This document shows, in pieces, positions 45,291 through 57,188 of a stretch of DNA of 64,000 nt. Made by a program: the position numbers and the translations under genes. Origin of the DNA: Pogostemon cablin (Eukaryota; Streptophyta; Magnoliopsida; Lamiales; Lamiaceae); NCBI GenBank assembly GCA_023678885.1, contig CM042993.1:7874005-7938004 (forward strand), read 5' to 3'. The notes below the pieces were generated by a model. The model was given only the letters and a program-made list of their open reading frames with translations, searched no databases and was not told the origin of the DNA. The stretch's first letter is position 1, and each line of letters starts with the position of its first letter.

Positions 45291-48200
45291 CTCTTCTCAT
45301 TTGGAATGTGCATGGGTTGGGGTGCACACCAACTCACAAATCACTCAAAAAGCTTATGCAAGACCATGATCCTTCGATCATAGGACTGCTGGAGATGAAA
45401 TTGAACACCTCCAAAATGGATGATGTGGTGGGTAAGATTCTTCCAGCGTGAAATTGTAGACATAATTTTGATTGCTGTAATGGAGGCAGAATCATACTTC
45501 TTTGGAACCCTATGAGAGTATCTCTTCAAAACTTCATCATCTTTGATCAGGCCATCACAACCAATGTTCATTGTTTAATTAATGCTAAAGATTTTTCTCT
45601 ATCCATCATCTATGCTCATAACAGATATGTAGCTAGAAGAACATTATGGCAGCATCTCAATTTCTTACTCTATTCTAATAACTTGCCATGGATCTTGGGA
45701 GGGGATTTCAACTGTGTTATGTTTGAAGGTGAAAGAACGGGCAATTCTCTTAATCTAGGGATAAGAGAATTCCATGAAACGTGCTCCTTGATGGAAATTG
45801 AGGATACACGTTCATCAGGCTATTTCTACACTTGGACAAATAGCACAGTTTGTTCAAAATTAGATAAAGTGATGACATGCAAGATTTGGAGAAGTATGGG
45901 TTGGGAGCTTCACTCCACTTTCTTTGCCCAAGGAACACAATCCGATCACTGCCCTTCTATTACTTCCTTCCAAAATCATAACCCCCACTCTATAAAGCCG
46001 TTCAGATTCTGTAACTTTTGGACTAACCATAAAATTTTTTTTCTACTAACCTCTTATCATTGGCAGGTCTGTTTTGCAGGTACTAGACAATTCATCTTAT
46101 GCCAGAAACTAAAATTACTAAAAAAAATATTTGAAGGAGTTTCATCATCAGAACTACAGTCATATTTTAGAAATGATGAATAGAGGAAGAGAGTGTTTGA
46201 CCCATCTTCAAACGTGTTTTATGACGGATCCAAGCAGCCCAGAACTGCATTTAGTGATTGGAGTTGAGATTAACAAACAGATACACTTGGAGGATTGTGA
46301 GGCTGATTTCTTATTGCAGGTCCTCAAAAACAATCACATAAAGAATCAGGATCAGCCAACCAAGTATTTCTACTCTCTTATTCGTAGTAATGGAGCCAGA
46401 AATGGTATCTACAGAATCTACTCTAAGCAGGGTCCCACTACTTCATAATAAGAAATGGTTGATAACTTCATTTCTTATTATCAATCACTTCTTGGTGAGG
46501 AAGGATCAATAATAGATAGAGTGGAATAAGAAGTTATTGTCTTGGGACAGAAACTGAGTACAGAAGAAGCAAGTAGATTGGAATCTAGAGTTGAAGAAGT
46601 GGAGATCAAGGAAGCTCTATGGTCCATTAATAAGAATAAATCTCCAAGTCCAGATAGGTACACCTCGGCCTTTTTTCAGAGTGCTTGGAACATAGTTGGT
46701 GATGATGTGGTAGCTGCAGTTAATGAGTTTTTTCGGAAACATAAATTACTGAAACAAATCAATGCTACGTTTATTTCTTTGATTCCAAAAAAGACTCATG
46801 AACTAGGAGTCCGAGACTACAGACTTATATCTTGTTGCAACACTATCTATAAGATCATTTCTAAGATATTAGCCAAACGTCTTCCTGATTGCCTTCCTAC
46901 CCTGATCGATCCCGCTCAGTTTGGATTCATCAAAGGCAGAAAAATGAGAGACTGTATTTTCTTAGCAGAAGAAATTTTCAGAGGCTATGGTAGGAGGATT
47001 GGACAGCTTTCCCCCAAGATGGCGGTCAAGATCAATATTTCCAAGGTGTATGATTCTGTGCATTGGGGATTTTTTTATTTGCTGGAAGGTTTGGGTTTCC
47101 CCTCTGTATTTCGTAATTGGATACAACAATGCGTGACTACTACCTCATACTCTTTGCTTATTAATGGTAAACCAGAAGGGTTTTTCAAAGGTAAGAGAGG
47201 CCTCCGTCAGGGTGATCTTATATCATCACTTCTTTTCGTCATTTGTATGGAGTATTTTAGTCACTTGATGAAAAGAGCTTTGGAGAATCGAGAATACAGA
47301 TTTCACTCCAGAATTTGTATGAAGGTTGATGTCTCTCATTTGATTTTTGCTGATGACCTACTAATCCTGGGGTATGGTAACACTAAAACAGCTTCTACTA
47401 TTCAACATCTTTAGGATAAATTTGGGAAGGTATCTGGATTGATAGTTAACCCCCAGAAATCCAACCTCATCATTACTAGAGTCTCAAAACACATCAGTGA
47501 TCAGATTGTTCAGATTCTTCCATTCAATAGAGGTATCACTCCTTTTAAATATTTGGGTATTCCTATTTGTAGTAAGAGAATAGGAGTGGAGGACTTCATG
47601 CCTCTGTTGAATGATATTAATAGCATGATTCAGAGATGGTCTTCTAAATTACTATCATTCACGGGAAGATTGGAACTCACCACATCTGGAATTTATGGTA
47701 TTTTATCATTTTAGTTTGGTATTGTCAAGATCCCTATGGTGGTAGTGAATAAGGTGGAGACGTTGATTCGCAGATTCCTATGGGGTACGAAGGTGAGTCC
47801 GGTGTGCTGGAAAGATATTATTCAACCTAAGAATGCAGGAGGGCTAGGGTTGAAGGATATCATTTCCTGGAATAGAGCCTTACTAACAGCAGCCTTGTGG
47901 GATATACACAATGAGGCTTCATCCCTCTGGGTGAAATGGATCCAAACTGTCTACTTATCATCCAACCATTGGACGGTGGTCTCTCCACGTGCTAATTCTT
48001 CCTATCTAAGGAGAACATTGGTCGCCACAAGAAATGTGATTGAGAGAGAGGATGAGGAAGGTGAAGGAATGATTAGTAGAATGGACAATTGTAGTGAGAA
48101 TGGAAGGTTCAGAGCCAGTCGAATGTATACTTACTTGAGGAGCAGATACATAGAAGATACAAGCTTTGTATACAAGCAGATTTGACACAAATGAATTGTG

Positions 48201-48395
48201 AGGAAGTACAGCTTTAGGTTATGGTTAGTACACATAGAAAGACTATCCACGAAGGACAGAATTTGGTGCACAGAAGAAGACAAACGATGTGGGTTCTGCT
48301 TTGATAGAGAGTCCACAACGCATCTCTTCTTCCAATGCCCCTATACCAAATGCATATGGGATGATGTGAAGAGATGGATAGGATGGAGAAGATGA
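45287..48395 (+). pseudogene. LINE ORF2 (endonuclease - reverse transcriptase - zf-RVT), inactivated
   Basis: Starts at ATG 45287 (MTLLIWNVHGLG), overlapping the ORF1 stop. The endonuclease runs to about 46120 (LPWILGGDFNCV, QGTQSDHCPS). A frameshift at an A-run near 46118-46126 shifts to the reverse-transcriptase frame, which then stays open in sense to the end except for point stops. RT words are LISCCNTIYKIISKILAKRL, AQFGFIKGR, GLRQGDLISSLLF and FADDLLILG (catalytic DD). The motif A aspartate is lost: KINISKVYD where D is expected before ISK. zf-RVT follows (RLSTKDRIW, C-x2-C, HLFFQCP). Stops lie at 45449 (TGA), 46446, 46449, 46527 (TAA), 47412, 47712 (TAG) and 48183, 48192 (TGA). Confidence 0.85.
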
Positions 48396-48810
48396 AGAAT
48401 CAATCCAGTTACGGATGCCTTCCGTAAAATTTGCATGGATACCCGACGATGCAACAAGGCAAGAAGGCTTCTTTTCATCACTTTTGCTACTATGACTTAT
48501 TACATATGGATGAAAATGAATGCTCTACAGTTTGGAATAAGGATGATGTCCGCGACCCACATCACTGACAAAATCAAACTTCAGATAGCGTCTTTGTATA
48601 TGAATTCTTGATGTATTTTTATTCACCTTAGGCCTTTGGCTTAAGTAGGTTGGATATATTGGTTTGAACTTGTATTCGCATTGTACGCAAGTACATTGTA
48701 ACCGTTTCCAGTAAAATAACATTTACCAATTTCACAAAAGGAAAAAATGAGGATATTTGAATGTGATATCCAACATAATAAAATTGAAATTTTCGGTGGG
48801 ATAGAGGGAG

Positions 48811-49066
48811 TATATAATAATAATATCCTTAAAACATTACAATGTTATCAAAGTGCTACCAGCCAGTTACTTTTTAGTTTTTACACTTTAATATATCAAT
48901 CCAACCAACTTTATTTACGTTTTCCTTTTAAATTATCATACTTACCCTTATTTTTCCTTATATTATAAATCAAAAATATATATATACATTTTTATTATCC
49001 ACATACCCAAATACGTGTGAAAAATACAAAAAACAGAGGAGTACAAGACAAATCAAAATAAAAATA
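48811..49066. other. AT-rich spacer, no gene seen
   Basis: Short AT-rich stretch between MITEs, with an interior reminiscent of the 29633 Stowaway family (ACTTTAATATATCAATCCAA, TTATTTACG) but without its left end. Confidence 0.35.
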
Positions 49067-49270
49067 CTCTCTCCGTCCGCTTCTAAGGTGTTCATTTTAC
49101 TATTTTTAGCGTTCGGTTCAAAGGTATCCATTACTCATATTTAGTAAAAAAAGTGCACAATATGACCCACCACTTCCCTCTAATACAACTACCCACTTTA
49201 CATATAATAATAATACTCCTTAATCCACGTGCAAAAAAGAACCGGACACCTTAGAACCGGACGGAGGGAG
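49067..49270. mobile_element. Stowaway MITE
   Basis: CTCTCTCCGTCCGCTTCTAA at the left and TTAGAACCGGACGGAGGGAG at the right with TA flanks, 204 bp. Confidence 0.88.
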
Positions 49271-49285
49271 TATTTAGATTTAATA

Positions 49286-49511
49286 CTCCCTCCGTCTCTC
49301 ATTAAGAGGGCCATTTACTTTTTGGTATGTAGATTAAGGAGTATTATTATTTAATGTGTAGTGGGTAGTTGTATTAGTAGGAGCATGTGTCCCAACATTT
49401 AATTGTATTAGAGGGGATGTGTGGGTCTCATATGTATAAAATAAAAAGAGGACTCTTTGGATGTAACGACCAAAATGGAAAAATAGCTCTCTTAATGTGG
49501 GATAGAGGAAG
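49286..49511. mobile_element. Stowaway MITE
   Basis: CTCCCTCCGTCTCTCATTAA at the left and TTAATGTGGGATAGAGGAAG at the right with TA flanks, 15 bases from the previous copy. The interior is of the TTAAGGAGTATTATTATTTA type. Confidence 0.88.
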
Positions 49512-49519
49512 TATCTTTT

Positions 49520-52429
49520 AGAGTTATTATGGTTATTTTTTTATTTTTTATTTTTATGAAAAATGTTATGAGTAAAAATTTAAAGAAAGAGGAAGGGGGA
49601 GGGGGAGAGGGAGGGGGAGGGACAGAGAAAAGTAGGTCCGAAGTAGTAGAGGAAGCAGGCCTACAAAACATGCTTTTAAGGCATCCCAAGACAATCACAA
49701 AAATACCCAAAATCCTAGGGTTCTTCTTAGGTCTGCTAGAAAGTCAAAGACAAAGAAAAAAGAGAAGAGCAGAAAATTAAAGAAAAGAAAATAAATACTC
49801 ATACACTAAAAAGCATTCAATTCAACTGCAAATAGTAGCTGGTAGGGTTTTACTTTCAGAGATAAATCCAAATGGTTGTTGACACTGGACACACACATCT
49901 TCTCTCATCATCTGAAAGAAAAGAGTGAGAAATGCTGGCTGGCCTGCTCATATGTTGGACCAGCTTTTACATGAGTTGAGTTTGATTTGCCACAAACTTT
50001 TCTCCCCAAAGGAAGGAATATGTATAACTCACCTACATAATATTCATCTATTTATATAAATATTTAATACTATATGGAATTATTTTAAAAGATTATTGCA
50101 CTCAATTCCACCTAACTGGGGGAGACGAGAAGAGCCCTTCCTCCTTTTGATTTTATTAGACAAAAATCGCTCTTATATCACTTACTTTACAATTTATGCA
50201 TCACTCTAACAAAATCCAACTACCCCACAAGATTCCTTCTTGTGCGAAAGAACCCGATTCCTTTTTTTTTTATACTTTTGGTCCAAATTTTGTGATTTTT
50301 TGATCAATTTTGATCATTTTTTAATATAAAAGATTAAATTTAGATTAAAAAAGATTAAATTTCAGAAAAGACTAAATTTGAACAAAAAGAACTAAAAATT
50401 TGAATAAAAAATTAGCAAAATTAAGAATTGAAAATTAAAAAGGACTAAACTTGGAATCGATCATAATAACAGGAACAATTGTGATATTTTCTTTAAGCGG
50501 AATATAAAGACACTCTATGATAATGTAGAACTCCTTAATTCTCTTTGCACCTCTTGTTTATAAAGAAGAATTCAATCAAGTCTTAATAAGGAGTTCAAAC
50601 AAACTAATCTTACAATTATCTCACAATTGCATCTTATCTTGATAAGGAATTAATAGATCTTCCAATATTTTCTTGATCACTATCTTCTCTCAAATCTTGC
50701 TCCTTCATCTTACATGCAATAAGAAACATGATCAATGTGCATGTTGTAACACCACAAATCTTAACAAATTCAAACATGTATGGGTGGAACAATAAATTAA
50801 GTTAAATCATAATGTATTGAAAATGACCAAACACAACCCATGTGTAACTCATTTCATAATTATTAGAACTCGTCACTTGTACCCTCTCTATCCATTCTTT
50901 GGATATTTGGTTGAGGGTAATTAATGAGATTCATAATTTTCCATTATTTTTTTACTTACTTCATTCTTTTAAATTAAGAACATTTGGTTTTTTTAATAGA
51001 GATTAAAGAAAAAATTACATTGTTAATTAATTGATTTTATTAATTTTCATAAGGATAATGTAATTTTTTAGATAATATATAAATGGTTAATTATTTAATA
51101 TATTGGGATAGTTTTAAAATAATTCCCTCCAACTTAAAAAGAACTTTCTCATTTTTTATTTTCTGTCTTTTCTGAAAAAACTTTTATATTTGTAAAATAT
51201 CAAAAACAACCAATTTTACTTTACATTTATGAAAATACATAACATGTATGCCCAACATACCTCATCATTACTTTATTATTAAAAAATAAGAAAATATCCT
51301 ATAAGCAACGTGGAGTATTTCTTGAGCCCAGGAAGAAATTTAAAGATTTTTTATTTTTTTGGTGGCAGAGGAGTACTATAAAATTACCCCTATTATATTA
51401 ATTGATCTTATCAAAGTAAAATACTATCTGTTAATGCTTTAATGCTTATGCGACAGATGGCATTGAAAATGGTTTATATTTTAGAGTTTTAGAGAGAGTT
51501 ACATATTTTATTGTTATTGAGATTGACTAAAATGGTACACAAACAATAATTAATTTTCAATCGTTTACACTACTTTTTACATTAAAAATTAAAATATTTA
51601 TATATTCTTTATTTAATTTTTTTAATTAAATATATTACTCATTTTATTGGTCACATTTGGCATACATAAAATTAAAATTATAATAAAAAATTAACTAAGA
51701 AATAAAATATAGTCATGAGATGATGAGATATTACAATAAAAATAAATAGACAAAAATAAAAATAATCATTATATTGAATTATTAAAAAGAAAGAAAAAGA
51801 TGCATTAAGCCATAGTAGATTTCAACATTTTACGGGCTGAAAAGATACTCCATGTCCATTTTAATTGATTTTATTCGATGGCTTTAATTATGATCAACCA
51901 TTAAGAAGGCTTTCATGGCAATTAATCGAGATTTTCAAACTTCACAAATTTTAATAATTAAAACTCAGTTCTTACCCTCACTATTTCATGATTTTTTATT
52001 ATTATTATTACTTCTTCTATATAATATACGGAGTACTAGTTTCTAACATTTTGTGGTGCTTTCAAAATATTCTTTCTAAAATCCAACACGCTACATCATA
52101 CTGAACCAAAAGCTTAGGCATGAAATTAATGCAATCTTAATTAACTCAGATATTATGTTTTTGAACTACAATAATCAATGAAATAAATTACTTACAATCA
52201 ATGAAATAGTACTCAATTTAATATCTCAAATATTTTGTTTTTGGACTATTGTTGTTTCTAACAAGGTAGTGGGCCTTTAGAAGCCGGATATACTTATCTC
52301 TCATGGAGTATTATCTTTTGAACAAATGGATCCAACTAAAAAAAGGAATTACTTTCTCAACATATGTGCACCCATTGCTCTACCTAATCTTTCTTTTTAG
52401 CTCCAATTATTGACAAAGTCCATATAGTA
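49520..52429. other. Intergenic DNA downstream of GRF, no gene seen
   Basis: Holds a purine-rich tract (49588-49625, GGGGGAGGGGGAGAGGG), a block at 50330-50450 built from AAAGACTAAATTTGAA-like words, and otherwise AT-rich DNA. No coding frame, RNA gene or complete transposon was recognised. Confidence 0.4.
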
Positions 52430-52660
52430 CGCTTTGCGAAAAGTATTAAAGTATGTTTATCGTATAATAATAAAGTACGTTTATGGATTGTTAAATTATA
52501 TTTTTTAAGTATAATAAATAATGCATTAAATTTTAAGGTGTTATAATATGATTCACTATTGACATACTTTAACCGCAAATGAGCATACTTTGCCTATACA
52601 AATAACATACTTTAATAATGAGTCAACCGTCTGCTGTCTCATATAAACCCATCTCACAAT
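52430..52660. mobile_element. MITE of the AAGTATG / GTCTCA family
   Basis: AAAGTATGTTTATCG, GACATACTTTAACCGCAAAT and GAGCATACTTTGCCTATACA match the 15592-15799 element, and the right side ends in CCATCTCACA. Tips are decayed and coordinates approximate. Confidence 0.45.
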
Positions 52661-52707
52661 ATAGTATTGAAAAATGCCATTAAAATCAAGTCCTCGTCTA
52701 CTATATA

Positions 52708-52979
52708 CTCCATCCGTCCCATTTTCATCTTCATATTTACTGTATACACGCAAATTAAGAAAAAGCACTTTTTGAGTAACTTTTGGGGGTAGTTTGGTAT
52801 TTTTGGGTAATAAATAAATGATAAAGTATGTTATGTGTGTTAAAAAGGTGATGGCAATTTTGAAATTAAAGTATATGAGAGGGATATTAGTTATGTACCT
52901 TTTCCTTTTATGGAAATATGAAGTTGAAATTGGGACGAACCAAACGGAAAGTGTGAAGTTGAAGTTGGGACGGAGGGAG
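52708..52979. mobile_element. Stowaway MITE
   Basis: CTCCATCCGTCCCATTTTCA at the left and GAAGTTGGGACGGAGGGAG at the right with TA flanks. The word AAGTGTGAAGTTGAAGTTGG inside the right end repeats a slightly earlier AAATATGAAGTTGAAATTGG, a short internal duplication. Confidence 0.85.
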
Positions 52980-53040
52980 TACTTATCTAATATCTTTAAC
53001 ACAAAGATAACTAACATGATTAAGGTAAGGAAAGAATATA

Positions 53041-53238
53041 CTCCCTCCGTCCCATGGTAAGAATCCTATTTACTTTTGGGCACGTTGATTAAGGAGTATT
53101 ATCATTTAATGTGAAATAAACAGTTGTATTAATAGGTGTGTAGACCTATGTTTAAATTGTATTAGTAGATGTCGGTGGGTTCCATATGTCAAAAAAGGAA
53201 ATGAGATAACCAAAATGATAAAATGAGAACAGAGGGAG
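53041..53238. mobile_element. Stowaway MITE
   Basis: CTCCCTCCGTCCCATGGTAA at the left and AACAGAGGGAG at the right with TA flanks, 198 bp. It lies only about 240 bases beyond the GRF stop codon, in or near its 3' UTR. Confidence 0.82.
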
Positions 53239-53478
53239 TACATATATAGCTCACATTAAACTCAAACATATTTATATTAGTTGCAGTTGCAAAGGAATAA
53301 GGTTACAAAAACAACACAAATATTACATTAAAGCGATTTAAAATGCAGAAAAGGTTCAAGTAAATATAAAATAAAACAAAATACAAGTGAACAAGTACAC
53401 AAACAAGGATCGTTTCTATTACCACATTACTTTCCCTGCTGCTGTTCTTCGGCTCAACTAGGTTCGGCTCGATATATC

Positions 53479-56029
53479 CTACAGAGATGGAATGGCTGCA
53501 GAACTTACGAGGGCCGAACCTAGCACGTCGTTGCACAGACTAACACTCTCAGGTGCTTTCTTGCTATCAGCACTAACTGGACTGCTCCCTGAACTGCTGT
53601 TAGAGAGTGAAACGAATGTCGATTTCTGAAGCACGCCGGTTGGAGAGGTCCCAAGCTGATGGCTACTCTTCCACGCTCTCAAAGACGACAAGCTCGCGGG
53701 TGCAGGGTTAGTTGTGGTAGTCAAGACCTCTCCTAGAGGTCCACCCATCAGGTTCCCCCAGATAACGGGAGACCACGACGACTGCTTTTCAATGGGTTCA
53801 CTGAGGTAGTGGCTTGCACCCAGGCTCATATGGGTAGGGTCATGCTTGTGGGAGAGCCTCAGGGTTGAGACGGTGGATTTCTCTTGCGCAGGAGAGCCGG
53901 ACGAAGATGAGAAATCGGGAGCCATGGGGATGGACATTGAAAGCTGTGTCCAATCTGATTTCAGTTCTTCAGGCCAGGACACTGGGGCACAGTCCGACTG
54001 GTCCTTTGGCCAATCGTCGATGAAATGGTGAACGGGTTGCTGGTTGTTAGCTTCTTTGGCGTTGTATCGAAGGAAAGAATCCGAGTTACTGGTGTTCATG
54101 AAGGATATTCTTTCTGTGGGGTTGAGAAGGGAATCTGAGGGGACACTCCCAAACTCTGAGTGAGATATTTCGTTGAACGGGGCATGTTGTTGCTTTTGCA
54201 TCAAGAACGAAGCATCTTTAGACTTCGGACTGGCTGTTGGAGGTATCAACGAGAGGCCTTGCAAGCCTTGTGATCTGAAAAACAATCTCATCGCATTATG
54301 ATAGACAAACAGCAGCTCGATAAAGAGTCGTTTCTATACATTCATAAATGTCAAGCTCATAGATGTAAGACCTAAGAAGCCCACATTTAAAGTTATCGTT
54401 CTAGACTCGCTTTAATTGCCTTCAATTTTTATCAAATGAGGGTAAACATCAAGAACAGATTAAGCAAAGTCCAATAAAACGACATGAATCTTCATTAAAG
54501 ATGCTCTAAGAACAAAATTACTACCTGCTAACAAGATGGTTGGAGGGAGAATTAGTAGTATTAGGCTGTAAGGAACCGAATTGATGCTGCATCGAACCAA
54601 GGCTGTTAGATGCAGTGGTGATAGAAATCACTGACGCTGGTGAGGAAGAAGTAACCGGCACCACCTTTGATGGAGTGGATCCAGATACAGCATGGCCAGT
54701 TTGGCCTTCCACAGGCTTTCTTGAACGATGGCGGCCCCTATTAATGTGCCTTTCACAGTATTTCTGATCAGGGACAGCATCTCTAGAGCACCGCCATTTC
54801 TTTCCATCCGTCCTCCTACACCGTCCTGGCTCAGGATCATTGCTTCCGGAGAAACCTAGATGGAAAGGACCCAACCCCACTGCACGTACAAAACGCAGCT
54901 AATGATACGAAGCCTAAAAACCACAGGAAACTAATGCAATACATTTTCAAAGGGCATTTCTTTCTAAGAAAGCTGAATAAAAGCACACCAATAGATACTA
55001 AAGGCAGCAAGATCATAACCAGGCAAGTAAAGAAACATACAAAAATTGGAGGGATATGATCCGGTTGATCCATACGAGTAGAGGGCTCTCTTGATAGGCG
55101 CAAGTAAGTGGGAAGGAACAGGGACATTAGCAACAATGTGCTTATAGATCAGAGCCTGGTGCTCGAGTTCCATCCACTGGGAGGGAGTAAACGGCCCTTT
55201 CAATCGCGTAAAGGTCCCACCTCCGCGTGCACCTCCATTTAGCCCCCCGCCTGAAGCAACACAGGAGTTGGATTTTTCCTTAGAACAGTATCATATGCAT
55301 ATACTCCTTTAAATGTAGTTAAATAAGCTAGTGTGCTGCTTGAAGCATACAGATGATAGACCTATCATGACCATAGACTACCTAATGCTTCTGTACAACA
55401 CCCCCTTAGGCCTTATCCAAACCAATATCATAAACAAAGGGATCAAAGGAATCATAATCAAAAAGATCCTCCTTAAGACAAAACAGTAAATGTATGATCA
55501 CTAATGTTATAACTCATAAGTATCATATCCCATTCAACAGCCAAATCTCAAAAGATGCATCTTTCTTTCCTAACAAGTGGCCACACAGAGATATGAAAAA
55601 TGGAGTTAGACAGAACTCAATCTCCCCCAAAGTTAACATTTGGAACAAACCCAACTTCCAATATCAAATCTATGAAAACCCCATCAACAAATTACAACAA
55701 AAATCAGAGCAATCTTAGATAAATCAAGAAGATTAATTACCTCCACTTGAGGTGATGTTGTCATCCTGGGAAATGGAAAACGCTATGCTCCTGGTGGGGG
55801 CAGAGTGAGGGGGAAAAGATGAAAAAGAAAGCATCTTCTGGCCATCATCCGGCCAAAGACTGGATCTGTCCAAGGCAGTAAAAATGTGAGCAGTCTTGTC
55901 GGAAGAGAAATCAACTTCCGCAGGCTTGGGCATGGTGGGAGGTCCAGATCTCTTCAGATTCAGAGATCCATGGCGGATATCAGGCAGATAAGGAGAGGTT
56001 TGGTTGTGGGCCACCACCTCAAAATCCAT
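53479..56029 (-). CDS. GRF2: Growth-regulating factor (GRF1/GRF2 type)
   Basis: Four exons join in frame: 56029-55741, 55250-55041, 54879-54525 and 54274-53479, with GT-AG introns, giving 549 residues. The QLQ domain lies at about 113-149 (KGPFTPSQWMELEHQALIYK, PVPSHLL) and is the contact for GIF co-activators. The WRC domain lies at about 181-224, with zinc ligands C187, C197, C208 and H211 (C-x9-C-x10-C-x2-H) and a basic stretch, RHRSRKP. In the long C-terminal half are the TQL motif (ELKSDWTQLSMSIPMA, near 394), the GGPL motif (MGGPLGEVL, near 464) and SPTGVLQKSTF, as in Arabidopsis GRF1/GRF2. The protein is a nuclear transcription factor that promotes cell proliferation and leaf size. It carries a miR396 site in exon 3. 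The choice of GRF2 over GRF1 rests on position next to ANT and is tentative. Confidence 0.93.
54707..54727 (-). promoter_or_regulatory. miR396 target site in GRF exon 3
   Basis: The minus strand here carries the 21-nt miR396 target that is standard in plant GRF genes. It starts CGTTCAAGAAAGCC, encodes R-S-R-K-P-V-E directly after the WRC domain, and has the usual one-base bulge relative to miR396. Cleavage here restrains GRF activity in older tissue. Confidence 0.93.
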
Positions 56030-56350
56030 ATCTCATGAAGAGAGGACGAATTTAGAGCAGCACTATCCCCACGCAAGAGCATGAGTTCATCGTAAGCAAC
56101 TTCCTTAGAAAGAAAAATGGTGGAGAGAGAGAGAGAGAGAGAAAAAGGGACGTGCTTAAGCTTAAGGATGAGTTCACCTTCGGATAGAAATAATTTTTGA
56201 AAAAAATATTTTGTCTGAGAGAGAGAGAGAAAGAGAAAGAAAAGTGGCTTATGTCGGACATGCCATGTTTAGAAGAAATAAATGTAATTAGAGTGAAATG
56301 AAGAATACATAATCTCTGTAATGAAAACAATACTAATGAGTAACGAATTG

Positions 56351-56362
56351 TTATTTATATAG
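56351..56362 (-). promoter_or_regulatory. Candidate TATA box of GRF
   Basis: The minus strand reads CTATATAAATAA about 325 bases before the ATG. A start site near 56325 would give a leader of about 295 nt holding two GA/CT repeats (56118-56143 and 56216-56235), as is common in GRF leaders. Supported by sequence and spacing only. Confidence 0.55.
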
Positions 56363-56369
56363 ACAATTG

Positions 56370-56780
56370 ATTTTAATTATGGATTTACTAGAAAAGATGG
56401 TTACTCATCCGTCCATATTTATAATAAAATAAAGTTAATTAAAAATAATTTTCTTATATTATGTGAAAAAAAAAAGAATATTTTCATGGGATGAGAAAAA
56501 CTAAGTCATTTTATCAGTATTGTAGTGTTGTGAGTTTTAATTTTTCATTTTGAGAATGTAACATTTATTTTAGGAAATAGAAAATCTGAAAATACGCAAT
56601 CAAAAAGGTAAAGAAAAAGTATAATTGAAGAAAAAGCATAATTGAAGCGTTTGTATGTACGGTACATTATACATGCCATGTATTAGAGTAGAAGTAAATT
56701 TAGTTAGAAGCATCACCTCTCCACAAACATTCAAATTTTAGATTTTAAATCTAATTATTTTTAGTAGAGCCAAATCTTTT
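56370..56780. other. Spacer between GRF promoter and MADS repeat array
   Basis: AT-rich, no gene recognised. Array-like sequence starts near 56785 (CTGATTTGACA, TATTATCTATTAATTTCACT). Confidence 0.4.
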
Positions 56781-57109
56781 TATGCCTGATTTGACACTGA
56801 TTTGACAGCATATTATCTATTAATTTCACTCACTTTATAATATTTTTGATTCTAATAAATTAAATATGATCTAGCTATTAATATTAATATTCATTAAATA
56901 CAAACTAATAAATAAAACAAATTTACTTGCATTCTAAGTTGCACAGTTTATTTTTGAAAATATAATTTTTGTAATTAATACACAATATCAAACAAACCCT
57001 CTCACACAAATTTACCTGCGTTCTAAGTTGCGTAGTTTATTTTTGGTAATATAATTGGTATAATTAACACAGTATCAAACAAATCCTCTCACGTTCCTAA
57101 CCCTAAAAC

Positions 57110-57111
<2 letters not shown>

Positions 57112-57185
<74 letters not shown>
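57112..57185. repeat. (TA)n tract fused to a TATA box
   Basis: About 36 TA dinucleotides ending TATAAAGAACCC. Equivalent tracts of different length precede the other units: about 59349-59395, 60431-60456, 61443-61495 and 62466-62533 are long, while 57661, 58849, 59882, 60954, 61992, 63006 and 63505 are short. Confidence 0.92.

Positions 57186-57188
<3 letters not shown>

Larger units (their letters stand above)
42870..48730 (+). mobile_element. Full-length but decayed LINE (non-LTR retrotransposon)
   Basis: In order: a leader, a gag-like ORF1 with DUF4283 and a zinc knuckle, an ORF2 with endonuclease, reverse transcriptase and zf-RVT, and a 3' UTR ending around GTAAAATAACATTTACC. The order and the 5.9-kb size are those of plant L1-type LINEs. 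Both ORFs are broken by frameshifts and stops, so the copy cannot move by itself. The exact 5' tip and target duplication were not found. Confidence 0.85.
42743..48810. mobile_element. Probable Stowaway MITE split by the LINE
   Basis: A Stowaway left end (TA, CTCATTCCGTCCCGG, then GACTAAGGAGTATTATT) lies before the LINE and a right end (GGTGGGATAGAGGGAG, TA) lies after it, with no partner for either nearby. The simplest reading is one element opened by the LINE. No target duplication could be matched, so two unrelated fragments remain possible. Confidence 0.5.

Noticed and set aside
49492..49780. Open frames on both strands over a purine tract
   Set aside because: Low-complexity GGGGGA/TCCCCC translation; partly Stowaway sequence.
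53846..54031. Plus-strand open frame opposite GRF exon 4
   Set aside because: Antisense shadow of a spliced, family-conserved exon.
56052..56330. 92-codon open frame upstream of the GRF start, possible uORF
   Set aside because: Its ATG lies at or before the likely transcription start, and its sequence is mostly translated GA/CT repeat.
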